A DNA stretch of 64,000 nt from positions 10,240,563 to 10,304,562 of the forward strand of contig CM040755.1 in the NCBI GenBank assembly GCA_022829145.1. Direction: 5' to 3'. This DNA comes from Albula goreensis (lineage: Eukaryota; Chordata; Actinopteri; Albuliformes; Albulidae). The translations under genes were made by a program, and so were the position numbers. Below the pieces are notes generated by a model that had not been told where the DNA came from, did not search any database, and was given only the letters and a program-made list of their open reading frames with translations. Shown piece by piece: positions 1 through 22,646 of this stretch. The stretch's first letter is position 1. Each line of letters begins with the position of its first letter.

Positions 1-545
1 CAAAAATATGCAAGTAAATTCAATTGTTAAATTATGCATTTCTATTGAGGTCACTGCTTATCGGTAACCCCATAATAAGCTTTTTTTGGGGGGTGGGGGC
101 TGGGGGGTAGTGAATACCAGCTGAGCATTAATCATTAAGCACTAAGCACTTTGTTCATTAAAATAATTAATGTGATGAAGGTCTGAAAGCTTTTTGTATG
201 TCATGATCAAAATGTTCTCTGGAGTCAGAGGAATACGTAAAATGGCAGTTAAACTGTGATCACACCAAAAGGTCTTCTAAGACAGCGCTGGAATTACAAA
301 TGATGAGCATAACCCAAATGATACATGAATAGATACTAAATGTGAATACTGGGCGCTTATAAAAAAAATGTGTTGAACAGGCCATATTTTCAGTGCAACT
401 CTGGACTATTGTTGTCAGTATGTTTGCATAGTGTCTAGGTTCTAAATGATAGAGAAAAATTGAAATATTACATAAAGAAATACTAAATAAAGACATTCTG
501 TATTTTAATGCATTGTGTAACGTGGGCTCCAAACATGGTTCTCAC
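1..545 (-). other. large2 intron after coding exon 12 (partial)
   Basis: Non-coding. It begins with the exon 12 donor at 541-545 and runs off the window. The only notable sequence is a G-rich stretch at 88-107 (runs of 6, 5 and 6 G). The next large2 exon was looked for and not found. Confidence 0.8.
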
Positions 546-10386
<9,841 letters not shown>

Positions 10387-10421
10387 TGTGGGAAGGTGAG
10401 GGTGAGAGGACAGAATGGTGT

Positions 10422-10468
10422 TCAGGTGGGGGTCAGTCCCACACTGGCTAACTGCAGCATCCTATCAT
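10422..10468 (-). promoter_or_regulatory. Two short upstream ORFs in the large2 leader
   Basis: Within the exon carrying the main start, an ATG at 10468 opens a 6-codon ORF (MIGCCS, stop TAG), and an overlapping ATG at 10460 opens a 12-codon ORF (MLQLASVGLTPT, stop TGA at 10422-10424). Both stop before the main ATG at 10386 and neither is in its frame. Upstream ORFs of this kind often lower translation of the main ORF; here that is inference. Confidence 0.6.
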
Positions 10469-11508
10469 CTGCAGAGGAAGGAACAGAAGAAAAGGAGAGG
10501 GCAGGAGGTTAGCTGGTCAGACAGTGTCACTTGATACTGAAAAATGTCCTGCCAGTTTTGTCAGATGACTAATAAAACACATATTAAAGAAAGACTCTAG
10601 CATCTAGTTTTTTATAAAGTAGTCATAATTGCTTAATGGAGGTTATCCATGATATAGTGTGAAGTTTAAGTATCCTATAGTCTACTGATAAAAACACATT
10701 GTTACAAACACATCTAAAAGAAAAGTGTAGCTCTTATAGCATTCTTAGTGCTTATGAGCATACACACACTTTATGCCCCTGCTCAACACCAGTGCCACAC
10801 ACAAGCTTTGTAACAAGCCACTTTTCCTCCACAATACAACATGGCTGAAATGAATTTCACTTCATGTTTCAAAAGTGGAAATATGAAACAGGACAGGGAT
10901 GTGACAGAACATCTATAAAATAAACGCTGACTGAAGAACACACCTACAGTATGAAAACAATACTGTTTTTATTTTGAGAATCACTCAGCCATCACAGCAG
11001 CCAGAGACGTAGGGGGGATTGAGAGCTGGTTGTTGATCAAAGGGCTCCACACTTGGACATTATGCGCCATGGGAGGCCTAATTTAGCTCACAGGTGTTTG
11101 ATGATTGCAGAATTTCAGTTTTCATCATGCACATTCATTTCAGCAACCTTTGCAAAATCCTTTTTGTTTCGTTCTATTTTGAGTAGACACATGTCGCTTG
11201 TGTGTGGTGCCTCACAAACATCAGGGTCACCATAAAAACCAGGCCGAGGGGAGTGGGGACCATTGATTTAAGAGGTAGGATTTGTTTGTTTGTGCAAAAC
11301 CTACTAATATTCACTAACACTAACATTCAAATTAGCATTTGCAAGAGGAAAAGAGTCAATCAATGACTACAGTGTCAATAAACAATCAAAAATGGAAATA
11401 GTATTTTAGTAAAATGTGAATGAGAGTCTCTTAGTAAAAATCATAACAATGCATTGCATTCTTACAGAAACACTTTGCTGCTGATTACATTTTAATCCAA
11501 ATTTTATA

Positions 11509-11767
11509 CAGTCAGCCCGCCTCATCCTCATGTTTGGCATTCGTGGTTTTGACCTGGATTTGAAAATATTAAAACAAAATCCAGAACATTCTCAAAAAAC
11601 AATTTGAAATTCCCGTGCGCAGCGTATGCTAGAATACTGTAAGTCAATATGTTTTACGTGGGTTTTAGCAGTTACGCCATTTTATATAAGTGTCCTGAGC
11701 ATCCGTGGTTTTTGCACATCCGTGGGGGTCCTGGAACCAAATACCCATGGATAAGACAGGCCGACTG
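11509..11767. mobile_element. Tigger-like (pogo/Tc1-mariner) MITE, MER2-like
   Basis: A 259-bp element flanked by TA on both sides (11507-11508 and 11768-11769, the expected target duplication). The left end CAGTCAGCCCGCCTCATCC and the inverted right end CAGTCGGCCTGTCTTATCC match at most positions. The interior includes TACGCCATTTTATATAAG, GAGCATCCGTGGTTTT and GGGGGTCCTGGAACCAA, phrases I recall from the mammalian MER2/Tigger non-autonomous family. It has no coding capacity, so it must have been moved by a transposase in trans. It is inserted in the 5' UTR intron. Confidence 0.8.
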
Positions 11768-12140
11768 TATTGTTAAAGTCTAAAAAATTCCTTTCCCTCT
11801 TGCCTTAGCCTGTCTAGACCCACGGAAAACTCGGCCAAAGGCAGAAAGGTATGAATATGTGTATACAATGGGCACACCAGCCCTGCTCAGAAACCAACAC
11901 CAATATAACCTTCCCCTTTAATCTAATTTTTTCAATATCCTCAAACAATTAGAGGAGTAAATTCCAGGGCGTCAGTAATAAATTGGCTGTAAAAACAACA
12001 CAAATGCATTTAGCCCTCAGGACCTTAGCCTATCCCTCCTACCATTCATGCATGGTTTGCCACCTTATTCTGATCCAAGGAGCCATATCTGAGGCAAGTG
12101 ACAAGGAGGCAATTATTAGGTGGCATTTACCATCATGTCA

Positions 12141-12320
12141 CAGCCCTCCTCGCTTCCCCACTAGCTCTTCAGATGCCAGTCTACAGTAACAGGGTCCTTG
12201 CGCCATTAGCGTCTGACAATGTTTTCATTTGGCAGCGTGTCACCTTCCCACTAACACTTCAGCGACCAGTCAATAGTAATAGAGTCCTTTTTGTCACAAG
12301 TGCCAGACGGTGCTTTTTTT
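12141..12320. repeat. Diverged tandem duplication, two units of about 90 bp
   Basis: Unit 1 (from about 12141) and unit 2 (from 12233) share CAGC, CTTCCCACTA, CTTCAG, CCAGTC-A-AGTAA-AG, GTCCTT and -GCTTTT-like segments in the same order. By eye roughly 70% of positions agree. No coding potential was seen. Confidence 0.5.
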
Positions 12321-15300
12321 TTTTTTAAAATTGGTATGAGAAAAAAGCATATGTACAAGAAGGTCACCCATGGGTTGCCTCCCTGCCAACAGATCACCTC
12401 GACGTCTGAAAAGAGCAAACACTGCATGAATGTACTGTTACTGTCCACGAAGTGACAGGGTTTATAACTGTGTTTACTGCAGAACAGTGGTTACGAGGGC
12501 AATATTTTAATTAGACAGAGCAGTACAAAATCACCCCAATGAATCTGAGGGCCAATGGTTCATATTAGCATGCCCTGTTGTTTGACAGTAGAGACAAATT
12601 ACAGTCCAGCTGTTACAGACTTTGTCTGCCATATCATGGATGTTATAGATGCATTTTCCATATCCATAAATTGAATAATGCCCTTACCAATGGCATATGC
12701 AAAGTAATCCATCTATTTATGTGAAGCCTGCCCTCCACTAACAGGAAAAGGATGGGCAAGGACTGTCATGTCTGTTTCAGGACTTCATGCTCTTTTGCTC
12801 TTAACTTATTAGTTTGCCCAACCAATCATGTGATCTGACACTGAATTTGAATTTTGGGATAAGCTCATGAGTGACAGCTGGAGGCTGGTCTAGCATCCCA
12901 GTTTACTGTGGTGTTATCTACGAGCAAATCGGTGCTGGCACATAGAGATAATTAGCTAATAGCTCCAGGGTAATTGGGTGGAAAAAAACAGACCGACCCC
13001 TCCAAGAGCAGAACTGGCCACCCGTTACAGAGGGTGTGTCCATGACAGGAAACGCATGGTGTGCATCTTCCTGTCGCTGATTCTTCACTGCGCTCAAAAG
13101 TAATTCCAGCCATTTCCCCTGCAGGCTGGGAGAGTTTAGCATTTTAATCCAAGCTCTGTGCTTTAAAGCGTGAGGTGTAAAATGTCACCCCGGAGAGGAG
13201 GGCACGAAGATGGGGTGGCCTAGCTGCTGAGGAAGTGATAACAGCCAGCAGCAGGAAATGGGCTGAGTGAAACGCGTGCCCCCAAATCCTAGCACAGGTC
13301 ACAGAGCGTCGCCGCAGTTAGCCGCCTCTCCTGGAGCCCATCACTGCAGCCTCTAAGGAGCCTTTGGGAGACAGTCCAAGTTTACTTTGTAGGCAAAACT
13401 TGCTCCAAGACTGGAATTAATTTATAGAGTGTAACTTCAGAAAAGTCTGCAAAACTGTCATCGTTCCCTCTTTTGCCATATATCTTTCTCTCTTGGTGTG
13501 AGGGTGTTATTGCACACATTTCAATGATAAAAATGATCTACTGTCTTTGTGCTGACCTGATATTACAGAAACTTCACTGACGTCCAACCATTTTACCAGA
13601 GTAACTGTCTGTTGCACAACCTGTTTTGGTTAACAGCATTTTTTTATATAATACATCGGTTAATGGAAGCACTGGACAAATTAATAATCATCATACATTG
13701 ACTATTACATTCTTAATGTAGATAAGCCAGTTTTCCACTGTGGTACCTGTAACCACAACCTTTTTTTTAGCACAGATTGATTATATAACCTGCCACCTTT
13801 TGTTTGCTAAGGTGACCAAAAACACACTGGGGAAGTGTGAGAGCGGCAGATAAGCCCCAGCAGGCTCAGTCCAGATTGTATCCTCTCCTGATTGTTACTG
13901 ACTGCACTGCAGCATAAGGAAGCCCAGGGTCTGGGCAGAGGGGAAACAGCCAGGTGGGAGGCATTGATCTGTGACCATGGGCATAAACGGCTCAGAGGTG
14001 AAACCAGCCATGCTTAACTGCCAGTAACTGCTATAGGGCCAACCACAGGGTTCACACACTCCAGCAACACTCTCCAATCTCTGACCATTGTTTTAACAGT
14101 CACCAGCTAACTAGTCAGTTTCATTCTAACATCTCTGCTTACTTGATCACCTGTAACTGTAACTGAACAAAAACACATTGTAGACTCTAATGGACAATTA
14201 TGGGTGCATTACAAGAACATGCAGTACAAACTTATAATAAGCTCCCATGTACTCATACATTATAATGGCTTCCAAATGGTTTGGTAACAGACTCAGTACA
14301 TCAGTACATACACAATCACAGACTCACAGCTGCAAGGTTAAGCTTCAGTTCTGACATTGTGGCAAATTTAAAAGTCCACAGCAGTGGAACAAACACACAC
14401 ACAGACACACACACACTTGTCTATGCTTGTAAAGCAATACTGCTGATTGAAAAGTTGCCCAGGAGTACTAAGGTTACGGTTACATTAGTCCTCACAAACA
14501 AGCCAGGTATTGTCAGGGAGAAATTCCCTTCTGCTCCAATCACTGCTAGCTCTCTCCCACAGTGCTCTGTGGTCCTGTAGCATGTAAACTATCACACTGA
14601 CTCACGGGCTCCAGAGAAAGCGCATCAGCCTGCCTGCACTACAGCTGCAGTGCTCCTGGCTCATACAGGAGGGTGCGTGTAGTCAGCAGTAAATTGAGAG
14701 GAAAATGTGTTTTTAAAAAAACTGTGGAGAAAAAGACAGAAGGAGAAATATGTTTTAAGTAATATATTATCAAAGCACCATTGACATTTATTCAAGTGCC
14801 TCTTTTAAAGCATAAATCTTGCAAATAGTCAACCAAAAAGTCATCTAATGCTTTACTGCATTAACCTGATGTTTGAAGAGACTTCATAAGTCAATTACAA
14901 TGGCAGAGTACTGTCTGGAGTATGCACCGCAAAATCATTTATGTTAACAGCAAGAAAAGCTTAGAAATTAATTAATGGGAATAATACTGATAAATGGTAA
15001 TACATTTTAAAAGCATTAATGGAGCCTAAATATAAATTGTTATCAAAAAGAAGATGTATGATATATCGCAGGCAGCCATAATTCTGAAGCTATTTCTCCC
15101 GCTGTCCCAGGGCTCATCAGCCGCACGCTACTTTATGATCCTTCACAAGTTGTTTGTATTTCACAGTGCTTTCCCCGGATGGACTCACACATGTGGGGAT
15201 ACGTCTGATTTATGCATTGGCTTTGTGTTATTTTGTCAGTGCAATTAGTTTGAGAGCTTGCGCTAGTAAAATCTGGAATGCATTCAAATGATACACTCCG

Positions 15301-15483
15301 GAAGGCCTGAACTGGCATAGTGCCCCACTTCCTACAGAAGATCACTTTGCTGGAAGAAAAAGAGAGAGGCACTGCTCCCATATACAGTAATGAAGTACAA
15401 TATCGCAAGGAGGATTAGTGTTATTTTTAGGCCTTCAAGGGCGAAGAACAATGGCCAGGACATCAGAAAGGACAATAGGAAGC

Positions 15484-15605
15484 ATTGTGAAGTGATAGTT
15501 AGGGATATAGCTTGTATCCAGAATGACATGGGTTCAAATCTCAAGTGTAGCCAGACTCTTCGTATCTTTGAACAAAAAACAAAACCTGAATCAGTTATGA
15601 TTAAC
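15484..15605 (+). mobile_element. tRNA-derived SINE fragment (5' head)
   Basis: It shows a tRNA-like head with an A-box-like stretch (TAGTTAGGGATATAGC) and a good B box (GGTTCAAATCT), followed by AGTGTAGCCAGACTCTTCG. It resembles the head of the SINE at 4562-4747 but in the opposite orientation relative to large2. The 3' part is lost or too diverged to recognise. It does not fold as a complete tRNA, so a tRNA gene is unlikely. Confidence 0.55.
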
Positions 15606-15939
15606 TGGAACTGAAATTGTAGCTATTAATGAGTCTGATCCTTTCCCGAAAAAATCAGCAATATTCTAAAAAATTATATTTGATTGAGTCAGAGCTTATT
15701 GTGTGCAAAGGCCTCTCGCATTGACTGCCTTATATCTTACTGGAAACATTTTTAATCAGATCCACAGTGTTTGCCTGCTCTTGTTTGCACTTTTTTTGTT
15801 TTGTAAACAAAACAAAGGGTATAATTGCATATTGAGCGAGAAATTCAATTTGAGCTTGACACTGTGGAATCACTCATCCTGAGGAGAATAGATGGTGTCA
15901 GCTAAAATCATTGCTTGGCTTGAAACATTTATTTTATAT

Positions 15940-16013
15940 TACTTATCTTTATTTATCCAGGTAGGGTAAACCTGAGAATTCAATTCTCTTTTACAGTGGG
16001 AAACCAAGGAATT
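15940..16013. repeat. Possible old interspersed repeat
   Basis: The stretch with TTTATTTATCCAGGTAGGGT followed by ATTCAATTCTCTTTTACAG resembles a repeat widespread in fish genomes (TTTATTTAACCAGGTAA...ATCTCTTTT...AAGGGAGACCTGG). The resemblance is from memory, the ends are not visible and the class is uncertain. Confidence 0.3.
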
Positions 16014-19000
16014 GAGTTTGGAAGGGAGTACAAGGGTTTGTGTGGTCAATCAGCTACAAGACAGTGGCTCAGGGGCCTGAGGTAGAGAGGAATACTTTTT
16101 GGGGAAGTTGACCAGGACACTGGGCTATACACACCTATGCCTTCAAATAGTGTGGTGGGATACTTAACAACCACAATGAGTCAGGACTGTGGTTTAACAT
16201 CTCATTTGAGGGATGGCAGCATCACCACAACATCAGATCTTACTTACATCCAAACAAAACCTCTTTCACTACCAAACTGGATTTCCGATCCAAGCACTAA
16301 CCAACCGCAAACCTGCTCACCACAGATGATGGACAGCAGGAAGCCAGAGATTTTCCCCCATTCAGCCCACACTTTGCTCTGTTCATTTTGATATGATCCC
16401 CATTCAATGAGATTTTTTCATTAATTGTATCAGCAGGCAGTCCGTGAACTAATGAGACAAGCTCAGATTGGAAGCCAACGTTGAAAATCACCTTAACTTG
16501 ATAGACACAGAACATCATCAGCCTAGGTTAACAGTGTGAGGCTTTTTAGTTACATCATGCCCAGGCTTGTATAAAATTAAAGGGAACACACAACCTGAAT
16601 ACACAGTTCTTCATAGCTGAGGGAATGGAAATATGATTCTATCGACTGGTATAAAATTCAGCAATTCGACAAACAATGCAGCCATGAGAGATGAAATAGG
16701 ACATGGGCAGAATAGACAAAACAAAACAAGGACTCAAACCTGCTATCTATGTTTACTTTTCTCGTGTGCCATTTGTAGATAACTAACATTTTCATTTGTG
16801 TATAACAACCAATGTCAACGTGACAAAGTTGTTAATGTGTGCAAGGAAATGGTGTGCTGTGTATCCAGAACTGATTTCTCTTGTTGACAAAAAATTATAT
16901 TTCTTTCTTTCGCTGCCTGTGTGTCATCTCCTCGAGACAGGAATGAGTACAAACAAGCATATGGGGCATACCATTTTCAGCATTATTTGTTGAATATAAA
17001 CAGTTCTGCCAGGACAACAACGTGGCTGGTTTTCAGTTTGTGTTTGGAGTTTAATAATGACTGATATTTCTCAGAAACATGCTATTTGTATTTGCTCTAT
17101 TTTTACCCTTGTAATAAGCATGCTTTCTGTTTTTGTTTTATTTTTTCCCTTGTAATCGCTCCCATTAGAAAAGAGTGAATGGAGGCAAGGCTTAGGAAAA
17201 CATATTTTCACACGGCATACTCAGATAATGACTTCCATCCTCGGTTTTCTCAGAACTGGTGAGAACGTAAATTAGTGTGCTCCTTTCACTCACTCGGAGG
17301 GAACACACTGTGATCTGACTCTGATGTAACAGTTCATTTCTTTGAACTGAACGGACTGTTACGTTACTGTTTTTGTAAAATCCAGCGGATTTTACATTCA
17401 GGTCCTAGAGGAGGCATAGTCTCCTACCCCTGAATGAGCTGAAACTGAAGTACATTGGTGAAAACCCTGCCACATAATTGGAGATGGAGGTGAAAAATCT
17501 ATTCCATCAGCTTGCACAGTGGCATCTGTTAGGATTTTTTAAATAAATAAATAGACATTTTTATGAGAGCAGAAAAATTATCCTCTCTCTAGATTTAATA
17601 TTTCAGTCAGGGAAGCTGCCTACCTGTTAGAATAAAAAGGAATTTTCCCTTATTGGTACCAAGGCCAAGAAGCATAATGAAATGATCAACCTAAATCACT
17701 GCTTTGGAAGTAGCCTCCTACAGCAGAGCAGTGATAAATCTTGATTCATCCTGTTTTTCTCCCCATTTAGACTTCATCTCCTCATCACACAGGAGGTTTT
17801 TCCTCACACACACAGCTGTTGGAGTAGCTTCCAGGGGCATGTAGTACAAGCAGGGACCCTTGGGATATTCCGCACCGGGCGAGACATAGTGCCAGATACT
17901 CAGCAGACAGCAGGCAAAATGACAAGCTTACATGGACTGAAGGTAAGCCGATTTCATCATCAAAAATTGTTATGTGCTTCCCTCAAATCAATAACTCAGT
18001 GTTTACAGTATACTGCTCCAGAGATACACATCTTCATTCATGTTCTGATGCAGCTGTGTAAATTGATTTACTGTAATCTATAAGCTACAGTTTGTGCATT
18101 TGTGCCCTGTACACGGGCATTTCAAAGCATGAAAAATAAAGTATTGATGTAATGTGAAGTATAAAACATTTCTTGAATAATAATTCTACAATCAAATAAT
18201 TTTACTCTGACATTAATGTAGCTGTGCCATAGTTAATATTTCATGATCATAGTCATCAACGTATATTAAAAAAGAGAACATGATGAACATTTTAATCAGT
18301 CACCTCCATATGAATATCCCCATGCCTCAAAACTACTTAAGGCACTGGTGTGAGAATCCTCTCATGAATGGCCACTGGGTTTTGGTGTGCTTCCAATGCG
18401 GGCAGTCTCTGATTGCTCGCGTTTAAGGCAGAGTTCATATACTTTGCTTCTAAGTCCAAAGTAAGCTGCATGATGAAACGAAACCATTAAAAACCTACTG
18501 ACACTGGGGCCCTTTCTCTTTAGTCATTCTGGATAAATTAATATGATGAATGACTAAAATTTAAAATGATGTGTGTTGAAAAGCAATAAAATCTCACAAA
18601 ATTGTTGGTTGCATTTTTTTTGAGTTCCTTTTGGCAGGACATCCTCTTGGTCCCTTAGCATTTGGAGCAGAGCAGCTGCTGCTGACATCAGGTTCAGAGG
18701 ATACTGTTTGGTGGTGATTCACACATTTAGAACTGGGCTAAGTGCTGCTAGTCACTAATCCCTTCAACAATAAGTCACCTGTAAGCACCCACTGGAGAGA
18801 TTTCTTCCTCTCTTAAACAAATGTGTCATTAAAACATCTATGTGTGTGGTTGACACAACATAATGATAATAACTGAAAACATACTGCTGAGATGGGGGAT
18901 GGATTGCTCACTCATACTGTGGGGGGATTCAGTGCCCCGCCTCAAGACATGTTTGTAAAGGAAAATTGCTGATTGAAAAATGACATCCTGGAAATGTTTA

Positions 19001-20004
19001 TCCTGGAGGTAAGTGATCTGATAAGACGGGTGAGGTGCAGACTCAAACTAAAACATTCCATTCCAATTTGTCAGGAAGCTGTCCTCCCTCTTCACAGGTA
19101 CAGTTCTGCAGAATTCCAGAATGTAAACAGAGAAGCTGCTTCAAGTTCCTGTGCATGTGTCACCAAACAAATGAGACTTTTTTAAGCCTCCCTTTTTTTC
19201 TCGCTCTCTCTTTTCTCCTTACCTTTCTCTCACCACCCTTTCTTACTGACATCCATAATCAAGGCCTGTCTCTACCTGCTTTCAGAATGCCAAACATTGA
19301 CTTTCCAGAATTACACTTCACAAACACCAGGCCTGTTCAAATTTCAAAAACAACATGGGCCTGGTGTCAGACCATTCATTTTGTCCCTCTGTCATCATAC
19401 ACTAATCGTAACCGAGTGAAGTTATCATCCAAGCTCTCAAAATCAAACAAACACATTTGCAGGGCTGTGGAATTTAACAGAGCAAGAAAGAAGTCTAGAT
19501 GCCACCAGTCATGGATGATATAAAAGAATCCAAATAAAATTAAAGATTTCATTAAGATTATATTACTAGAAATCTGAAGAAAAACAAAAAATAATAAAAG
19601 GGGATGATAAAACCCCATAAAATGAGATAAACAACAATTCAGTGCAGCTTTTTATAAACAAAAACATTTTTGTTGTGGGACCAACATCTCAGTAAGGACT
19701 ACGTCCTCTCAGCTGGATTTGCATGACAGTGACATTCTCTAGGAATTGGCAGTTGGGTTTTTTAGACTTATTAAATAATTAAAGCTATCCGTTAACATCT
19801 TGATACAGTGGCTTTTCAATGAGTTTGCTTTCAGTGAGGTCTAGGGGAATAACAAAGGCAAGCACAGTCGTAAGCAGTGTTTTATCTGACGAATAACATG
19901 TCACAGAAAATCAATTTTCTCTCCCTAGCTACCGTTAGTACCAGCTCTGAGAACCTGATCTGGGGAGATAGACTGTATTGCATGTCATAAAAAGTTCTTA
20001 AAAG

Positions 20005-20005
20005 C

Positions 20006-20036
<31 letters not shown>
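20005..20036. repeat. (CAA)n microsatellite
   Basis: About ten uninterrupted CAA units followed by an A run, in the 5' UTR intron. Confidence 0.95.
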
Positions 20037-20037
<1 letters not shown>

Positions 20038-21913
20038 AAACCTAAAGAAAAAACACACATAATATCAAGCAATCGAGCTCTTCAGAATAAGTCCTGCTAA
20101 TGACCTGATTCCACAAATGGTGTTACACTGAAATGAAAGGGTTGACAAATCATTTTAATTCTCTTGGCTTGGCTTTGCCGGCACTTCCTCCCTTTAAATG
20201 CAGACCTTACCTTTTTAGGGAGGCATTAATCAGAGACTGAGATTCCACTGATTAAAAAATAATCAGCTGCACGCTTTCACCGTTAGAGCAGCTTCTGATA
20301 AGTGTGACTAAGATAATGAACATCCTTCCTGTTTTGACCTTGGGAATAGGGTTTCTAGTCACCATTCGCAAGGTACAAGAGAGTAAATACCTGACATCAG
20401 GATACACTTTCCCTTGCCTTGCTGTGAACTGACTACTGGCAGAAAAATTATACACATGAAATGCAAATTATGTAGACGACTTTCATAAATAGTTTGCAAG
20501 TGCCACAGATTAAATGAATGGTCCTCTGTATGACCCAAATGAAGAAATACCAAAGCCAGCCTTAGACAGTCTGGCAGTTTGTTCTTCCTCCTCCTTAAAA
20601 ATCAGGAGATAGGTGTGTGCATCAAATTCCACTGAAGAAACAACCCGTATTGTATTCTGCATAGCTGCACAAAGGAATACAGTCAAATCTCTAATTACAC
20701 CAGAGGGATGTGGGCTAGTAGGATTGATGGGAGAAACAAGAACAAGTCTGTACAACTGAAAAAAATATTGTTTAGAATGACCAGCATAATAATGTGATCT
20801 AGGCCTCAGTGTAGTCCCTCATGGAAAGGTAGTCTGAAGCTAGAGTTAGGGATGAGCTACATTAGCCAAGCCCAAACCCTTTACTTTCTCCTGTCTTGGT
20901 ACCTCAACATACTGAACAAAAAAAGAAGGAAGGTTAAAGAGAGGATGTTGGATTTTTGCTGTTGAGGAACAAGTGAGATCAATCAGAGATCTCAGCTCTG
21001 AGCCTGTCCCTGTGTGTGGCAGGAGAGCCACCACCGACATAATCTTCAAACCGCTGAGCCCCTTCAGTTCTTTATCTCACTCCCACATGGTCTACTTGTC
21101 CTTTCCACTGCAAAACCCTGCCTAATCTACTTCTGCTACTCTTTCAGACGTCCAAGAAATCTACCCCATCTTCCAAATTCCCTGTCACACCAAACAGCTC
21201 CTGCACATACTTACACTGGAAAAATCCAGCTGTGCACGCTTTTTCAGGTATTATTTCCCACTGCTACAAAGACAGTCTTCCACTGTTAACATACATCTGC
21301 AAACCTAGGATGACTTTCCCAAATCATCTCAAAAGTTATATGGCAATATTTTTAAGGCATGGTCACCTGAGTATGGGGAAGATGATCACACTTTCGGTGT
21401 ATTCAGCTTGCTGCATCTGTTTATGTGTACTCATACTGCGTGTCTCCAGGCTTCACCACCAATATTCCCATGAGGGAGAACTGCAGGGACGTCAGTGCAG
21501 ATAACTGTATATTCATGGTGTGCATACTTTCTTTCAGTCATAAATGTGCAAAGAAATTAACAAGATTAACAAAAGTTCAATAAAGATGACAGGTCATGTG
21601 TTTATAATCATTTATATATATGAAAAAAGTGTGATAAGAAAACTAAATGGGAATTTAGATGCCCTGAAAAAGGCTTATGTTATTGATAGCAATGAGCTCT
21701 TAAATTGGAATCAGTGGTCTCTCCGTTTGCAATTGATTGGAGGCTACATAATCAGCATGTTGCAGGCCACATTGTGCTCTGAATGCTCTACCCCCAGTTT
21801 TGGCTGCAGTTTTGCAGTCAAAGTTTCTTCTTATGTTGTAGTTTTTTGGCTGTTCTCTTCCAAAATGCATCTCTGTCCCCACTGCATCTGGATCACAGTT
21901 GGAGTACAGCTAT

Positions 21914-21998
21914 TCCCTTTCTCTCTCCCTCTCTCTCTCTTTTTCTTTCCAATTCCCTCTCTCTCACTCTCTCCCTCTCTTTCGCTCTCCCCCTCTCA
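21914..21998. repeat. CT-rich simple repeat
   Basis: An imperfect (CT)n / CCCTCTCT tract of about 85 nt ending in CAG. The CAG gives it the look of a plus-strand splice acceptor, but the tract is better explained as a microsatellite. Confidence 0.9.
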
Positions 21999-22587
21999 GG
22001 GTCTGTCTATAATGCTCTTTTAACGAGGTCACTGCAGAGGATCAGACCAGTAAGGCAGTTAGAAGACGCCAGAGGTTTTCCGCGTGGCCCCCAAACATAT
22101 TAACACCCCAAAATCTAAGGCACTTTCTCCAGCTTGAGCAGATGGTGGCATGGACATAAAAACGAAAGGGGCCAGTCTAATGGCCCCCCTCTGCCCTTTT
22201 TGTTGTTCTGTTTATGTCCCCCAATCTCCTATCAAATACCCATAATTCCTCTGTTCACTGTTTTCTAGACATTAACATGTGGGGAAAGCCTGGATCACAT
22301 TTTATCATAGTATCATTTACTGGCTAACTGGTCTGTTATCATTAATCTCTTCATATGAATTCACACAGGAGAAATATGAGTCACTTAAGTTATTTAACTA
22401 TTACAAGGGCAAACTACACCAACGTTACCTAAAATGCATTCCATATGGCTTTGACTATATTGGGATTGATGTGTTGCCTGTGCACAATCAATGATGCTGT
22501 TTAAAACTTCTCTGATAATAATATTATTATATATTATGATATAATAATATTTTCTATTTTATTTCCCTCCCCAATTTTAAACTATGA

Positions 22588-22646
22588 ACATTTACATTAC
22601 AATCCAGGCATTTAGCAAACTCTCTTATTCAGTCCACACAAGCCAA
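22588..22646 (-). mobile_element. SINE 3'-tail fragment
   Basis: On the plus strand this reads as repeated TTTACATTACA, then GGCATTTAGCAAACTCTCTT and ATTCAG. That is a close match to the antisense 3' tail of the common fish SINE (usually GGCATTTAGCAGACGCTCTT). The tRNA head is absent; like most SINE copies it is 5'-truncated or eroded. Confidence 0.55.

Noticed and set aside
15484..15556. Possible tRNA gene (good B box)
   Set aside because: The sequence does not form a full cloverleaf and continues into SINE-like sequence; better read as a SINE head.
19035..19523. 162-codon open frame on the plus strand
   Set aside because: No family similarity and a composition that follows the CT-rich patch at 19180-19250; taken as chance.
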